A stretch of 64,000 bases of DNA from Kribbella sp. NBC_01245. GTDB lineage: Bacteria; Actinomycetota; Actinomycetes; Propionibacteriales; Kribbellaceae. Every line of letters starts with the position of its first letter. Position 1 is the first letter of the stretch. Below the pieces are notes generated by a model that had not been told where the DNA came from, made no database searches, and saw nothing but the letters and a program-made list of their open reading frames with translations. The position numbers and the translations under genes were made by a program. Positions 32,973 through 40,250 of the stretch are shown piece after piece. The stretch lies in NCBI RefSeq assembly GCF_036226525.1, contig NZ_CP108487.1, positions 7,130,001 to 7,194,000 on the forward strand, given 5' to 3'.

Positions 32973-34220
32973 TCAGCGGCCGATCTCGAGGTCGAGCGAA
33001 CCCTGCACGACCCGCTGGTCCTGGTTGGCGACCCGGTCCAGGTAGCTGCGGGACTTGGTCACCTCGGTCTCCAGCGTGCCGATGGTGGCGGCCATGCTGT
33101 CCAGCGCCTGGACCTTGAACGTGTCGATCGCGTCCATGGTGGCGTAGATGTTCTGGAACGCCGCCTGCAGCTGCGGCAGGCCGATCGTCGCCGAGGCGGC
33201 CTGCTGCTGAATTGCGACCGAGTTGTCCCGCAGCATCTGCGAGGTGCGCTCGATCATGCCGCTGGTAGTGGTGTTCAGCGCGCTGATCTGGTCCAGCACC
33301 AGCTTCTGGTTGCCGAGGGCCTGCGCCACGATGACCGCCGTACGCAGCGCCGACACCGTCGTGGTGGAGGCCCGGTCGACGCCCTTGATCAGCTCGATGT
33401 TGTTCTTGATCACGATGTCGATGGCCAGGTAGTTCTGGATCGACACGGCCAGCTGGGTGAGCAGGTCCTGGTGCTTCTGCCGGACGTAGAACAGCACGTC
33501 GTCGCGCAGCGCCCGGGCGCGCTCAGGGTCGGTGGCCTCGAGGTTCGCGATACCGGCCGAGAGCTTGGCGTCGAGCCGCTCCGCCACGTACACGTACTGG
33601 TTGAGGCGGGTCATCGCGTCCCAGAGCTGCTGCTTCTCCAGGTTCAGCGCGGCGTTGTCCTTGCCGAGCTCGTCCTGGCCGTCCCGCAGCGCGTGCAGGA
33701 TGCCGTCGAGATGGCTCTGCGCCGACTGGTACTTGCGGAAGTAGTCCTCGATCTTGTCGCCGAACGGGATCATGCCGAGCAGCTTCTTGACCCCGGTCGC
33801 GTCCTTCGGGTCGAGGTCCTCGACCGTACGGCGCAGGTCCAGCAGGGTCCTGCCGACCGTCGAGCCCTCGGACAGGCCGCCGCTCTGCAGCGCCTTGACG
33901 GGGGACTGCAGCAGCCGGTTCGAGCTCTCGGCCGCGTGCCGGATGTCGACGTCACCCATGCTGCGCACATCGGTGGCCTTCGCGGCGAACTCCGGCGAGC
34001 GCGGTGCGGTCGTCATCAGCGAGCCGAGGAAGCCGTCGACCTTCGCGTCCAGCCCGGGCAGCGCGGCCGGATCGACCGCGGGCGCGAGGCTCGGCGCGGC
34101 CGTAGCGGCTACCGGCTGCGGCGGCTCGGGTGCGGTGAGTGTCAGCGCAGGCGCTGCAGTGGGCGGCTGCAGTGGGCTCGGTGCTGCCTGCCCCTGTCCC
34201 GCGTTCGGTGCATCCGTCAT
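32973..34220 (-). CDS. telA: TelA-like toxic-anion-resistance protein
   Basis: A 415-residue protein: Pro/Ala-rich disordered N-terminus (~1-50) and a long helical TelA domain with LLGMIPFGDKIEDYFRKYQSAQSHLDGIL, LDAKLSAGIANLEATDP, and KHQDLLTQLAVSIQNYLAIDIVIKNNIELIKGVDRAS. TelA proteins are linked to tellurite resistance and envelope stress by unknown mechanism. First gene of the ten-gene operon; AGGGGAA is at a proper distance from the ATG. An ECF-type promoter may drive it. Confidence 0.88.
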   Translation of the reverse strand: MTDAPNAGQGQAAPSPLQPPTAAPALTLTAPEPPQPVAATAAPSLAPAVDPAALPGLDAKVDGFLGSLMTTAPRSPEFAAKATDVRSMGDVDIRHAAESSNRLLQSPVKALQSGGLSEGSTVGRTLLDLRRTVEDLDPKDATGVKKLLGMIPFGDKIEDYFRKYQSAQSHLDGILHALRDGQDELGKDNAALNLEKQQLWDAMTRLNQYVYVAERLDAKLSAGIANLEATDPERARALRDDVLFYVRQKHQDLLTQLAVSIQNYLAIDIVIKNNIELIKGVDRASTTTVSALRTAVIVAQALGNQKLVLDQISALNTTTSGMIERTSQMLRDNSVAIQQQAASATIGLPQLQAAFQNIYATMDAIDTFKVQALDSMAATIGTLETEVTKSRSYLDRVANQDQRVVQGSLDLEIGR

Positions 34221-34283
34221 CGTAGTTCCCCTCGATGGCCCCCGCGAGCGGTCGCTCGCTTCCCCTGTCGCTTACGTACGCAG

Positions 34284-34310
34284 TGACGCGCACACAATCT
34301 ACGCGGTTCC
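34284..34310 (-). promoter_or_regulatory. Possible ECF-sigma promoter of the telA-pknG operon
   Basis: On the minus strand GGAAC (34310-34306), 17 bases, CGTCA (34288-34284), resembling the GGAAC-N16/17-CGTT pattern of envelope-stress ECF sigma factors. A 7-bp inverted repeat, GCGAGCG-GT-CGCTCGC (34244-34259), lies in the leader. The match is short and could be chance. Confidence 0.3.
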
Positions 34311-34356
34311 CAGGATCAACGGACGGCACAATCCAGCAACGATGCGGCTTGGCCGT

Positions 34357-34827
34357 TTACCGCGGGGCCGTGCGGTCCAGCGTGACGAAGGCGTACCCGT
34401 CGTGGGCCTCGCGGGCGGTCTCCGTCCAGGCGGTCCGGTCGAACACCGGGAACGTGACGTCACCCTCCGGCGCCTGGTCCACCTCGGTCAGCTCCAGCCG
34501 GTCCGCGTGCGGCAACGCCTGGAGGTAGATCTCGCCACCCCCGGCGACGTACAGGTCGTTGCCATCGGCAAGCTTCAGCGCGTCGTCCAGGGAGTGCGCC
34601 ACCTCGACACCAGGTGTGGACCAGTCGGATTGGCGAGTGACCACGACGGTACGGCGACCCGGCAGCGGGCGGCCGATCGAGTCGTACGTTTTGCGGCCCA
34701 TCACCAGCGTGTGGCCGAGCGTGAGCCGCTTGAAACGCTGCAGGTCTTCGCGGATGCGGAACGGCAGGTCGTTGTCCCGGCCGATGACGCCATTGCTGCC
34801 GACGGCCGCGATCAGGATGATCGTCAT
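34357..34827 (-). CDS. folA: Dihydrofolate reductase
   Basis: A 156-residue DHFR reducing dihydrofolate with NADPH to regenerate the folate used by ThyA. Motifs: IAAVGSNGVIGRDNDLPFRIREDLQRFK (Asp/Trp-loop region; Phe replaces the usual Trp of LPW), VMGRKTYDSIGRPLPGR and VAGGGEIY. The start overlaps thyA by ATGA. Length and motifs are standard. Confidence 0.95.
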   Translation of the reverse strand: MTIILIAAVGSNGVIGRDNDLPFRIREDLQRFKRLTLGHTLVMGRKTYDSIGRPLPGRRTVVVTRQSDWSTPGVEVAHSLDDALKLADGNDLYVAGGGEIYLQALPHADRLELTEVDQAPEGDVTFPVFDRTAWTETAREAHDGYAFVTLDRTAPR

Positions 34828-35615
34828 ACCGCGATGGGCGCCTTGATACCGGGGTGCGGGTCGTAGCCGATCAACTCGATATCGCCGAGTTGGTAGTCGT
34901 CGATCGAGTCGCGCTTGGCGAGCTGGAGTTGCGGCAGCGGGCGCGGTTCGCGGGTGAGCTGGAGCTCGGCCTGCTCGAGGTGGTTCAGGTAGAGGTGCGC
35001 GTCGCCGAGGGTGTGCACGAAATCGCCCACCTCGAGCCCGGTCTGCTGCGCGACCATGTGCGTGAGCAGGGCGTACGACGCGATGTTGAACGGCACGCCC
35101 AGGAAGATGTCGGCCGACCGCTGGTAGAGCTGGCACGACAGCCGCCCGTCGGCCACGTAGAACTGGAACATCGTGTGGCAAGGGGGTAGCGCCATGTTCT
35201 CGATCTCGGCGACGTTCCATGCGCTGACGAGGTGGCGGCGGGAGTCCGGGTTCTTCTTGATGGACTCGATGACGGCCTTGATCTGGTCGACGTGGCGACC
35301 GTCGGGCGTGGGCCAAGAGCGCCACTGGTAGCCGTAGACCGGGCCGAGTTCACCGTCGGCGTCGGCCCATTCGTCCCAGATCTTGATGCCGTTGTCCTGG
35401 AGCCACTTGACGTTGGTGGAGCCGCTGAGGAACCAGAGCAGCTCGCCCACCACCGACTTGAGGTGGACCTTCTTGGTGGTCAGGATCGGAAAACCCTTGG
35501 AGAGGTCATACCGCGTCTGGTGGCCGAAAACGCTCAGCGTCCCGGTGCCAGTCCGGTCCCCCTTCTTGGCCCCGTGTGCCAGCACATGGTCGAGCAGTTC
35601 CAGATAGGCCTTCAC
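34824..35615 (-). CDS. thyA: Thymidylate synthase
   Basis: A 263-residue ThyA converting dUMP to dTMP with methylenetetrahydrofolate. The catalytic Cys is in ALPPCHTMFQFYV, followed by RLSCQLYQRSADIFLGVPFNIASYALL and DAHLYLNHLEQ. The GTG start gives the usual N-terminus (KAYLELLDHVL). It forms an operon with folA, the common arrangement. Confidence 0.97.
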   Translation of the reverse strand: MKAYLELLDHVLAHGAKKGDRTGTGTLSVFGHQTRYDLSKGFPILTTKKVHLKSVVGELLWFLSGSTNVKWLQDNGIKIWDEWADADGELGPVYGYQWRSWPTPDGRHVDQIKAVIESIKKNPDSRRHLVSAWNVAEIENMALPPCHTMFQFYVADGRLSCQLYQRSADIFLGVPFNIASYALLTHMVAQQTGLEVGDFVHTLGDAHLYLNHLEQAELQLTREPRPLPQLQLAKRDSIDDYQLGDIELIGYDPHPGIKAPIAV

Positions 35616-35806
35616 AGCTCAAAATCTACTCACCCCTTGGCCGCGACCGCCCACGCCACCCCGAAGCAGGCGGTCGTAGTGGGCGCCGCCCGCCGCATGG
35701 GGTGTGCGGGCACGGGTACCGGATCAGCGCGGTCGGCCGGTTCGCCCGCTCGCATGGCGTCACCGGTCGACGGCACTCAGCCACCTTCAAGTCGGTGGGA
35801 GGCGCG
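35616..35806. other. Intergenic region between thyA and a small membrane protein gene
   Basis: 191 bp with divergent promoters expected. GGGTACCGGAT (35714-35724) is repeated at 38433-38443 ahead of the BON-domain gene; GGGTAC is a -10-like element of stress sigma factors of the SigB/F type, but no good -35 is seen here. Nothing else is recognised. Confidence 0.3.
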
Positions 35807-36073
35807 ATGAACGAACAGGGCCGTTCTCATGATCACGACCATCATCGGGATCTGGCGGCGGAAGTGACCGGTGCGCCTCCGGCCCTCAGCGCGCTCACGC
35901 TCCGACTGATTTTGGCCGCTTTCGGACTAGTTGTCTGCGGCGGTGCGGCCGTGCTGTTCGCCCTCCTCGGCCTACCACGAACCCTCGTCATCCTCGCAGC
36001 GGTGTTCGCCGTCATCGCCGCCGTGGACCTCGTCATCATCACCCGCCGAAAACTCCACGGCGAGCCCGGCTGA
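35807..36073 (+). CDS. Small membrane protein, DUF6343-like
   Basis: An 88-residue protein: His/Asp-rich N-terminus (SHDHDHHRDLA), then two membrane helices (LRLILAAFGLVVCGGAAVLFALLG and LVILAAVFAVIAAVDLVIITRR). The LSALTLRLILAAFGLVV start is reminiscent of DUF6343 proteins; no function is known. GGGAGG lies just upstream of the ATG. The His-rich stretch could bind metal. Confidence 0.6.
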   Translation: MNEQGRSHDHDHHRDLAAEVTGAPPALSALTLRLILAAFGLVVCGGAAVLFALLGLPRTLVILAAVFAVIAAVDLVIITRRKLHGEPG

Positions 36074-36124
36074 CTGCCCGCCTTTTCCGGGCCTCGGGTG
36101 GTCGTAGACGTCCGCAGCGGACGC

Positions 36125-36190
36125 CCAGGACCACACGAGTTCCGTTCCCGCCTGCCTGAAAGGTTTCAGGCGTCGGTCGTGTGGTGCTGG
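36125..36190 (+). ncRNA. Structured 5' leader upstream of the PRC-barrel gene
   Basis: The outer stem joins CCAG-g-ACCACACGA (36125-36138) with TCGTGTGGT-g-CTGG (36177-36190), 13 of 14 positions paired. Inside is a perfect hairpin GCCTGAAA-GG-TTTCAGGC (36154-36171). CTGGCG right after can instead pair with CGCCAG, giving an exclusive alternative. Further down, CCCTT and AAGGG can mask the ribosome site of the next gene. Terminator or regulatory leader; not a family I can name. Confidence 0.4.
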
Positions 36191-36297
36191 CGATCCGCCA
36201 GGCAGGGAAAGCGGTTCGTGTTGGATGGGTGCGCCGTTTGCTGTCAGGTTCGCCGGGCACTGGGCCAATACACCCTTTCTTGAAGGGAGGCCCTGAG

Positions 36298-36708
36298 ATG
36301 GATAACGCTCCTGGCACGCTGATTCGCTTGGATGACACCGCGCTGACCTTGGCCGAACCGGCCGACGACTTGCGTGGTCGAAAGGTCGTTGATCGCCATG
36401 GCGACGAGGTCGGCAATGTCGACGGTCTGCTCATCGACGAGAAGGAACGACGGGCACGGTTCCTCGAGGTCGGTTCCGGCGGTTTCCTCGGCCTCGGTGA
36501 GAAGAAGCAGCTCATCCCGGTCGATGCCATCACCCGGCTCGAGGAGGACGTCGTCCACATCTCCACCGAACGGACCCACGTCGCCGACGCGCCGCTTTAC
36601 GACCCTGAAGTGGTGCCGGAACGCCGGTACTACGAAGACCTCTACGGCTACTACGAGTTCCCGCCGTTCTGGGCACCCGGCTACATGCCCCCCGGCTTCC
36701 GCCGCTGA
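36298..36708 (+). CDS. PRC-barrel domain protein
   Basis: A 136-residue protein with one PRC-barrel (~residues 20-85): ADDLRGRKVVDRHGDEVGNVDGLLIDEKERRARFLEVGSGGFLGLGEKKQLIPVDAITRLEEDVVHI, and a Tyr/Pro-rich tail (YYEDLYGYYEFPPFWAPGYMPPGF). Cytoplasmic PRC-barrel proteins of this kind accompany stress genes in actinomycetes. GAAGGGAGG precedes the ATG but can be masked by CCCTT upstream. It has no enzymatic motif. Confidence 0.85.
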   Translation: MDNAPGTLIRLDDTALTLAEPADDLRGRKVVDRHGDEVGNVDGLLIDEKERRARFLEVGSGGFLGLGEKKQLIPVDAITRLEEDVVHISTERTHVADAPLYDPEVVPERRYYEDLYGYYEFPPFWAPGYMPPGFRR

Positions 36709-36758
36709 CCGGGCCCGGCACGGGTTCGGCGCTGACCGGGTCCAGTAGGGAGAGAACG

Positions 36759-36995
36759 ATGGGCACTTGCGAGGTGTGTGGCAACGACTACGACGCCGCA
36801 TTCACCGTGATCACCGCCGACCAGCGGCAGCACGTCTTCGACAGCATCGAGTGCGCGGCTCACCGGATCGCCCCGACCTGTGCGCATTGTGGCTGCAGCG
36901 TGCTCGGCCACGGCGTCCAGTACAGCAGCACGGTCTTCTGCTGCGCCCACTGCGCCCAGACCGCCGGCGTGGTCGAGGCACGCGACCGAGTCTGA
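36759..36995 (+). CDS. Small Cys-rich zinc-binding protein (prokaryotic metallothionein-like)
   Basis: A 78-residue protein with nine Cys and several His: CEVCGNDYDAAFTV, FDSIECAAHR, CAHCGCSVLGHG and FCCAHCAQ. This is the layout of the actinobacterial prokaryotic-metallothionein-like family. It should bind zinc; a role in zinc buffering or as an adaptor is not decided. Good ribosome site (AGGGAGAG). It lies in the small stress-protein cluster. Confidence 0.8.
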   Translation: MGTCEVCGNDYDAAFTVITADQRQHVFDSIECAAHRIAPTCAHCGCSVLGHGVQYSSTVFCCAHCAQTAGVVEARDRV

Positions 36996-37014
36996 CAACT
37001 TCAATCCGCACCAG

Positions 37015-37069
37015 CATGTAGCAACCTTGGTTGACAAAGGGCGTGGCTGTCAACCAAGGTTGCTACATG
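37015..37069. promoter_or_regulatory. Perfect 22-bp inverted repeat at the HTH gene start
   Basis: Two 22-bp arms (37015-37036 and 37048-37069) are exact inverted copies separated by 11 bp. Each arm contains CAACC-TT-GGTTG (or its complement), itself a small palindrome, followed by GACA. The last three bases of the right arm are the ATG of the HTH gene and AAGG of its ribosome site is in the arm too. As DNA it is a double operator; as RNA it is a very stable hairpin hiding the start. Confidence 0.85.
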
Positions 37070-37288
37070 GATGTTGAGCTGAAAGACCCCGGCGAGGGTT
37101 TGGCGGCGGTGGTCGCCTTGCGGCGGCTGGCGGATCGGCTGGAAGACGGCGAGGTCGAGCGGGCGATGGCGGCCGGCTGGAGTTGGTCGGAGGTTGCCGA
37201 AGTGCTGGGGGTCAGCCGGCAGGCGGTGCACAAGAAGCACGCGCGCAGGTTGATCGCGGCTGGAGTCGTACAGGGGAGGCGGTCATGA
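37067..37288 (+). CDS. Small helix-turn-helix protein partnered with a Clp N-domain protein
   Basis: A 73-residue protein: helical N-terminus (GLAAVVALRRLADRLEDGEVERAMAAG) and an HTH (WSWSEVAEVLGVSRQAVHKKHARRL). Probably an autoregulator acting on the large inverted repeat that contains its start codon. The next gene overlaps it by ATGA and encodes a protein with Clp N-domains, a pairing I recognise as recurrent in actinomycetes. Whether the partner modulates DNA binding is unknown. Confidence 0.8.
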   Translation: MDVELKDPGEGLAAVVALRRLADRLEDGEVERAMAAGWSWSEVAEVLGVSRQAVHKKHARRLIAAGVVQGRRS

Positions 37289-37761
37289 GCACTGAGTCGG
37301 ACGTCCGGAAGATCCTGGTCGATCACGCGCGGGAAGAAGCGCGAATCGACGGATCGGCGACCATCGAGGCCGAGCACCTGCTGCTCGCACTGGCCACCCG
37401 GGACGGCACCTCGGCGCAACGCGTATTGGTCGAGGCAGGCCTGGATCGGGAGGCTATCCGGCTCGCACTCCAACGGGAATGGCAGGAGAGCCTGGCGGCC
37501 GCCGGGGTGAACGTCGATGTCTCGGCACTACCAATCTCATCGCCAGACCCCAAGCGGAAGCCTGGGATCGGAGCGACAGCGCGGCTGGCGTTGGAGCGGT
37601 CGATTCGGGAACAAACCGGCGGAACCGTACGACGAATCGGCCCCAGCCACATGCTCGCCGGCTTGCTCGCGACCGACCGAGGCCGGGTTGCTCGAGCCCT
37701 TGCATTGGCCGACATCGACCGCGAGCACCTCCTCGCACAAGCCATCGCCGCCGAGAAGTAG
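37285..37761 (+). CDS. Clp N-terminal domain protein
   Basis: A 158-residue protein with two Clp_N repeats: ILVDHAREEARIDGSATIEAEHLLLALATRDGTSAQRVLVEAGLD and ALERSIREQTGGTVRRIGPSHMLAGLLATDRGRVARALALADID. In ClpA/ClpC this domain binds adaptors and substrates; here there is no ATPase, so it is a free-standing adaptor or decoy. It is translationally coupled to the HTH gene with CAGGGGAGG upstream. Confidence 0.85.
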   Translation: MSTESDVRKILVDHAREEARIDGSATIEAEHLLLALATRDGTSAQRVLVEAGLDREAIRLALQREWQESLAAAGVNVDVSALPISSPDPKRKPGIGATARLALERSIREQTGGTVRRIGPSHMLAGLLATDRGRVARALALADIDREHLLAQAIAAEK

Positions 37762-37811
37762 AGCCGGCGGAGGGTGAGAAGTAGAGGCGGCGGGAGAGCA
37801 CGGCGACAGCG

Positions 37812-38291
37812 ATGAACTTCCTTGTCGCGGCAGCGCTGACCATCGCGTGCGCCATCGGCCTCTGGCGTAGCAAGCCGCAGGCATCCCGCGCAGGGGCGGT
37901 ACTGATCGGGGTCTGGGGGATCGGCCTGATCGGGGCCGGCGTGTTCCGCACCGACCCGGTCAGCGGCTACCCGGCCGGCACCCCCGGAACCGTCGAATAC
38001 ACCACCACCGGAATGCTGCACGACGGCTCCTCCATACCCGGCTTCCTGGCCGTGGCCATCGGGATGCTCGTCTACGCCGTGTGGTTCGCGAAGCGGCGAT
38101 CGCCCGCACTCGCGACGTACTCGCTTATGAGTGCGCTCGTCTTCGTAGCAGCGATCGAGCTGGCGAATCTCGCCTTCGCACAGTCGGCCGAGCTGGTCGC
38201 ATTCGGCGGCTTGTTCCAGCGCATAGGCGTCATCGTCGGCTGGGCCTGGATCGCGCTGGTGTCCCGCCACGCCCTCACTCATCTTCGCTAG
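37812..38291 (+). CDS. DUF998-family membrane protein
   Basis: A 159-residue protein with about five hydrophobic segments. GVFRTDPVSGYPAGTP followed by a short loop and GMLHD is the DUF998 signature. Typical members have one or two more N-terminal helices, so this may be a short version. No function is known. The ribosome site is weak (GGGAGAG about 15 bases upstream). Confidence 0.75.
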   Translation: MNFLVAAALTIACAIGLWRSKPQASRAGAVLIGVWGIGLIGAGVFRTDPVSGYPAGTPGTVEYTTTGMLHDGSSIPGFLAVAIGMLVYAVWFAKRRSPALATYSLMSALVFVAAIELANLAFAQSAELVAFGGLFQRIGVIVGWAWIALVSRHALTHLR

Positions 38292-38297
38292 CAGGCG

Positions 38298-38408
38298 CAC
38301 GACGTCCCCCCACGACGCAGGAGGCGTACGACGTCCGCCACGACGCGAGGTGGGCGACGTCCCCACGCGACGCACGAGGTGTGCGACGTTCCCACGCGAC
38401 GTACGCGG
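38298..38408. repeat. Degenerate ~29-bp tandem repeat
   Basis: About four imperfect copies of a unit built on CGACGTCCCCACGCGACGCACGAGGTGTG, varying from 27 to 31 bp, between the DUF998 and BON genes. Length variation and frame changes indicate it is non-coding. A similar CGCCACG-rich run flanks the BON gene on the other side (38850-38900). Confidence 0.7.
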
Positions 38409-38548
38409 AAGCGGTGTGGAGTTTGCGGTCGCGGGTACCGGATGTCCGGCCACACGTACCCAGGTTTCCGGCGGCGAAGGTTCACGTCAGTTGGGCCCGG
38501 CCGGTCAGTGCCTCGGCGGTGTGGTGTTCGCGGTGGAGGAGGCAGGTC

Positions 38549-38842
38549 ATGACGGACCCCTGGACCTACCCGACCGATCGGTACTACTACAACTGGTGGG
38601 AGGGGCCGGTGCCGCCAGGTCATCCCACAGATCGCGAGATCAAGTCGGTCGTGGTGGACCGGCTCAAGGAGAACCCGTGCACGAAGGACGAGGACATCCG
38701 GGTGGACGTCAAGCAGGCCGTGGTCATCCTCGGTGGCGAGGTGTCGTCCTGGCTGGCCAAACGAGCCGCCGGCGACGATGCCTGGGACACACCGGGCGTG
38801 GTTGACGTCAGCAATCAGCTGAAGCCGCGCCGAGCCGACTGA
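38549..38842 (+). CDS. BON-domain protein
   Basis: A 97-residue protein with an acidic/aromatic N-terminus (WTYPTDRYYYNWWEGP) and one BON domain (~residues 30-95): DREIKSVVVDRLKENPCTKDEDIRVDVKQAVVILGGEVSSWLAKRAAGDDAWDTPGVVDVSNQLK. BON domains bind phospholipid or act as osmotic/stress-protein modules. No signal peptide. ATG 38549 follows GGAGGAGG. Confidence 0.85.
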   Translation: MTDPWTYPTDRYYYNWWEGPVPPGHPTDREIKSVVVDRLKENPCTKDEDIRVDVKQAVVILGGEVSSWLAKRAAGDDAWDTPGVVDVSNQLKPRRAD

Positions 38843-38902
38843 CCGCCCGCCACCCGCCACGTACCGCGCCACGCCGCGCGCCACGCATCGCGCGACGCGC
38901 GA

Positions 38903-40177
38903 TCACTCGTCGTCCTTAGGTGGGGTGCGGTCTACTACGTGGCCGTTCTTCCAGATGGTGTGGATGGCGCGCAGGGCGGTGATGTCGGTGGTCGGGTCGC
39001 CGTCGACGAGGACGAGGTCGGCGCGGCGGCCGGGGGTGATGCGGCCGCGGTCGGTGAGGCCGAAGTGGTGGGCCGGGCCCGCGGTCGCGGCGGTGAGGGC
39101 GTCGGTGGGGGATAGGCCGGCGCGGACGAGGTGGGTGACCTCCATCAGCATGCTGACGCCGTTCGCGTTGGCGCGGATGGGGGCGTCGCTGCCGGCCAGG
39201 ATGGGGACTCCGGCGGCGTGCAGCTTGCGGACGTTCGCGGTCGCCACGCGCAGGTATTCCGGTCGCGGTGGATTCGGGATCAGGCTGAGAAAGTACTGCT
39301 GGTGCGGACTGAGCCAATCCGCCACCCGCTCATCCTCCAGCAGCTCGGTCGCCCCGACACCCGAGTCGATGACCGAGAACGTAGGCATGACGAAGACCCC
39401 ACTGCGCTTGATCGCCCGCACGTCGTCCGCGGTCGCCTCGGCATCCGCGAAGACGTGCACTAGACCGTCCGCACCGGCCTCGGCCGCTTGCAGGTAGACG
39501 CCTCGCCGTTCGGCATGGCCGACCGCGCGGAGGCCGTGGTGGTGGGCGGCGGCGATGACCTGTTCGACCTGCCGAGCCGTCAACGTGGGCAGGGGTTGTC
39601 CCGGCCGGCCCGGCTCCGAGACGAACTTGATGTAGTCCGATCCCTCGGCCACCCGGTCGGCGACAAAGCGCTCGATATCGGTGTCGGGCTCGACCCGGGG
39701 CAGCGGCCAGTCCGGGGCGAACGGATGGCCGCCCGGCACGGTGATGCCGTTGCCGGCGCACCAGAGGTCGGCCGTCGTGGTCTTGGCGGTCGTACGCCGC
39801 TGGGCGCGCGCCGCCGGTATGAGATCCGGGTTGTTGAACATGTCGAGCTCGGTCGTGACGCCGAAGCGCAACGCGTCCGCCCGGCCCTCCGGATACGTGT
39901 GCACGTGGGAGTCGATCAGCCCGGGCAGCACGGTCCGCCCGCGACCGTCGTACACCTTGAGGTGGTCGAGCAGCGGCAGGTGTCCGGCGGCCAGGATGTG
40001 CCCGCCGGCGACCAGCACCGAGCCGTGCTCGATCACCCGGCGGCCGTCGAAGATCCGCACATCCCTTATCAGGAAGCCGTTCGGAGCAGGTGAGCCCGCC
40101 GCCAGACCGGGACGGGCGGTCATGGCGGCGACGGCGGGCAGCATCGCGAGGACGTGACGTCGGGTCGGCTGGCTCAT
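38903..40177 (-). CDS. Secreted amidohydrolase-family protein
   Basis: A 424-residue metal-dependent hydrolase. N-terminal RRHVLAMLPAVAAM looks like a Tat-type signal. Motifs: GLIDSHVHTYPEG (HxH), YIKFVSEPG (Lys site), VGHAERRGVY and HVFAD (His ligands), ILAGSDAPI (Asp). The family includes prolidase-like and imidazolonepropionase-like enzymes, so the substrate cannot be told. The start at 40177 keeps the twin-arginine-like signal; an in-frame ATG at 40213 adds a less likely extension. Confidence 0.82.
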   Translation of the reverse strand: MSQPTRRHVLAMLPAVAAMTARPGLAAGSPAPNGFLIRDVRIFDGRRVIEHGSVLVAGGHILAAGHLPLLDHLKVYDGRGRTVLPGLIDSHVHTYPEGRADALRFGVTTELDMFNNPDLIPAARAQRRTTAKTTTADLWCAGNGITVPGGHPFAPDWPLPRVEPDTDIERFVADRVAEGSDYIKFVSEPGRPGQPLPTLTARQVEQVIAAAHHHGLRAVGHAERRGVYLQAAEAGADGLVHVFADAEATADDVRAIKRSGVFVMPTFSVIDSGVGATELLEDERVADWLSPHQQYFLSLIPNPPRPEYLRVATANVRKLHAAGVPILAGSDAPIRANANGVSMLMEVTHLVRAGLSPTDALTAATAGPAHHFGLTDRGRITPGRRADLVLVDGDPTTDITALRAIHTIWKNGHVVDRTPPKDDE

Positions 40178-40250
40178 GACCCGAACGTAGGCCGGGTCCA
40201 GTCGATCAACCACCGACCTTCGGCTAAACCAAACCGACCTAAGTAGCTGG

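Noticed and set aside
32175..34286. 703-codon plus-strand ORF across telA
   Set aside because: Antisense shadow with no ribosome site or domain; the telA operon on the other strand is well supported.
38298..38408. Tandem repeats as a CRISPR array
   Set aside because: Units are contiguous and degenerate, with no unique spacers and no cas genes.
38081..38842. 253-codon ORF giving the BON protein a long N-terminal extension
   Set aside because: The extension is out of frame with the DUF998 gene and passes through tandem repeats; GGAGGAGG before ATG 38549 marks the real start.
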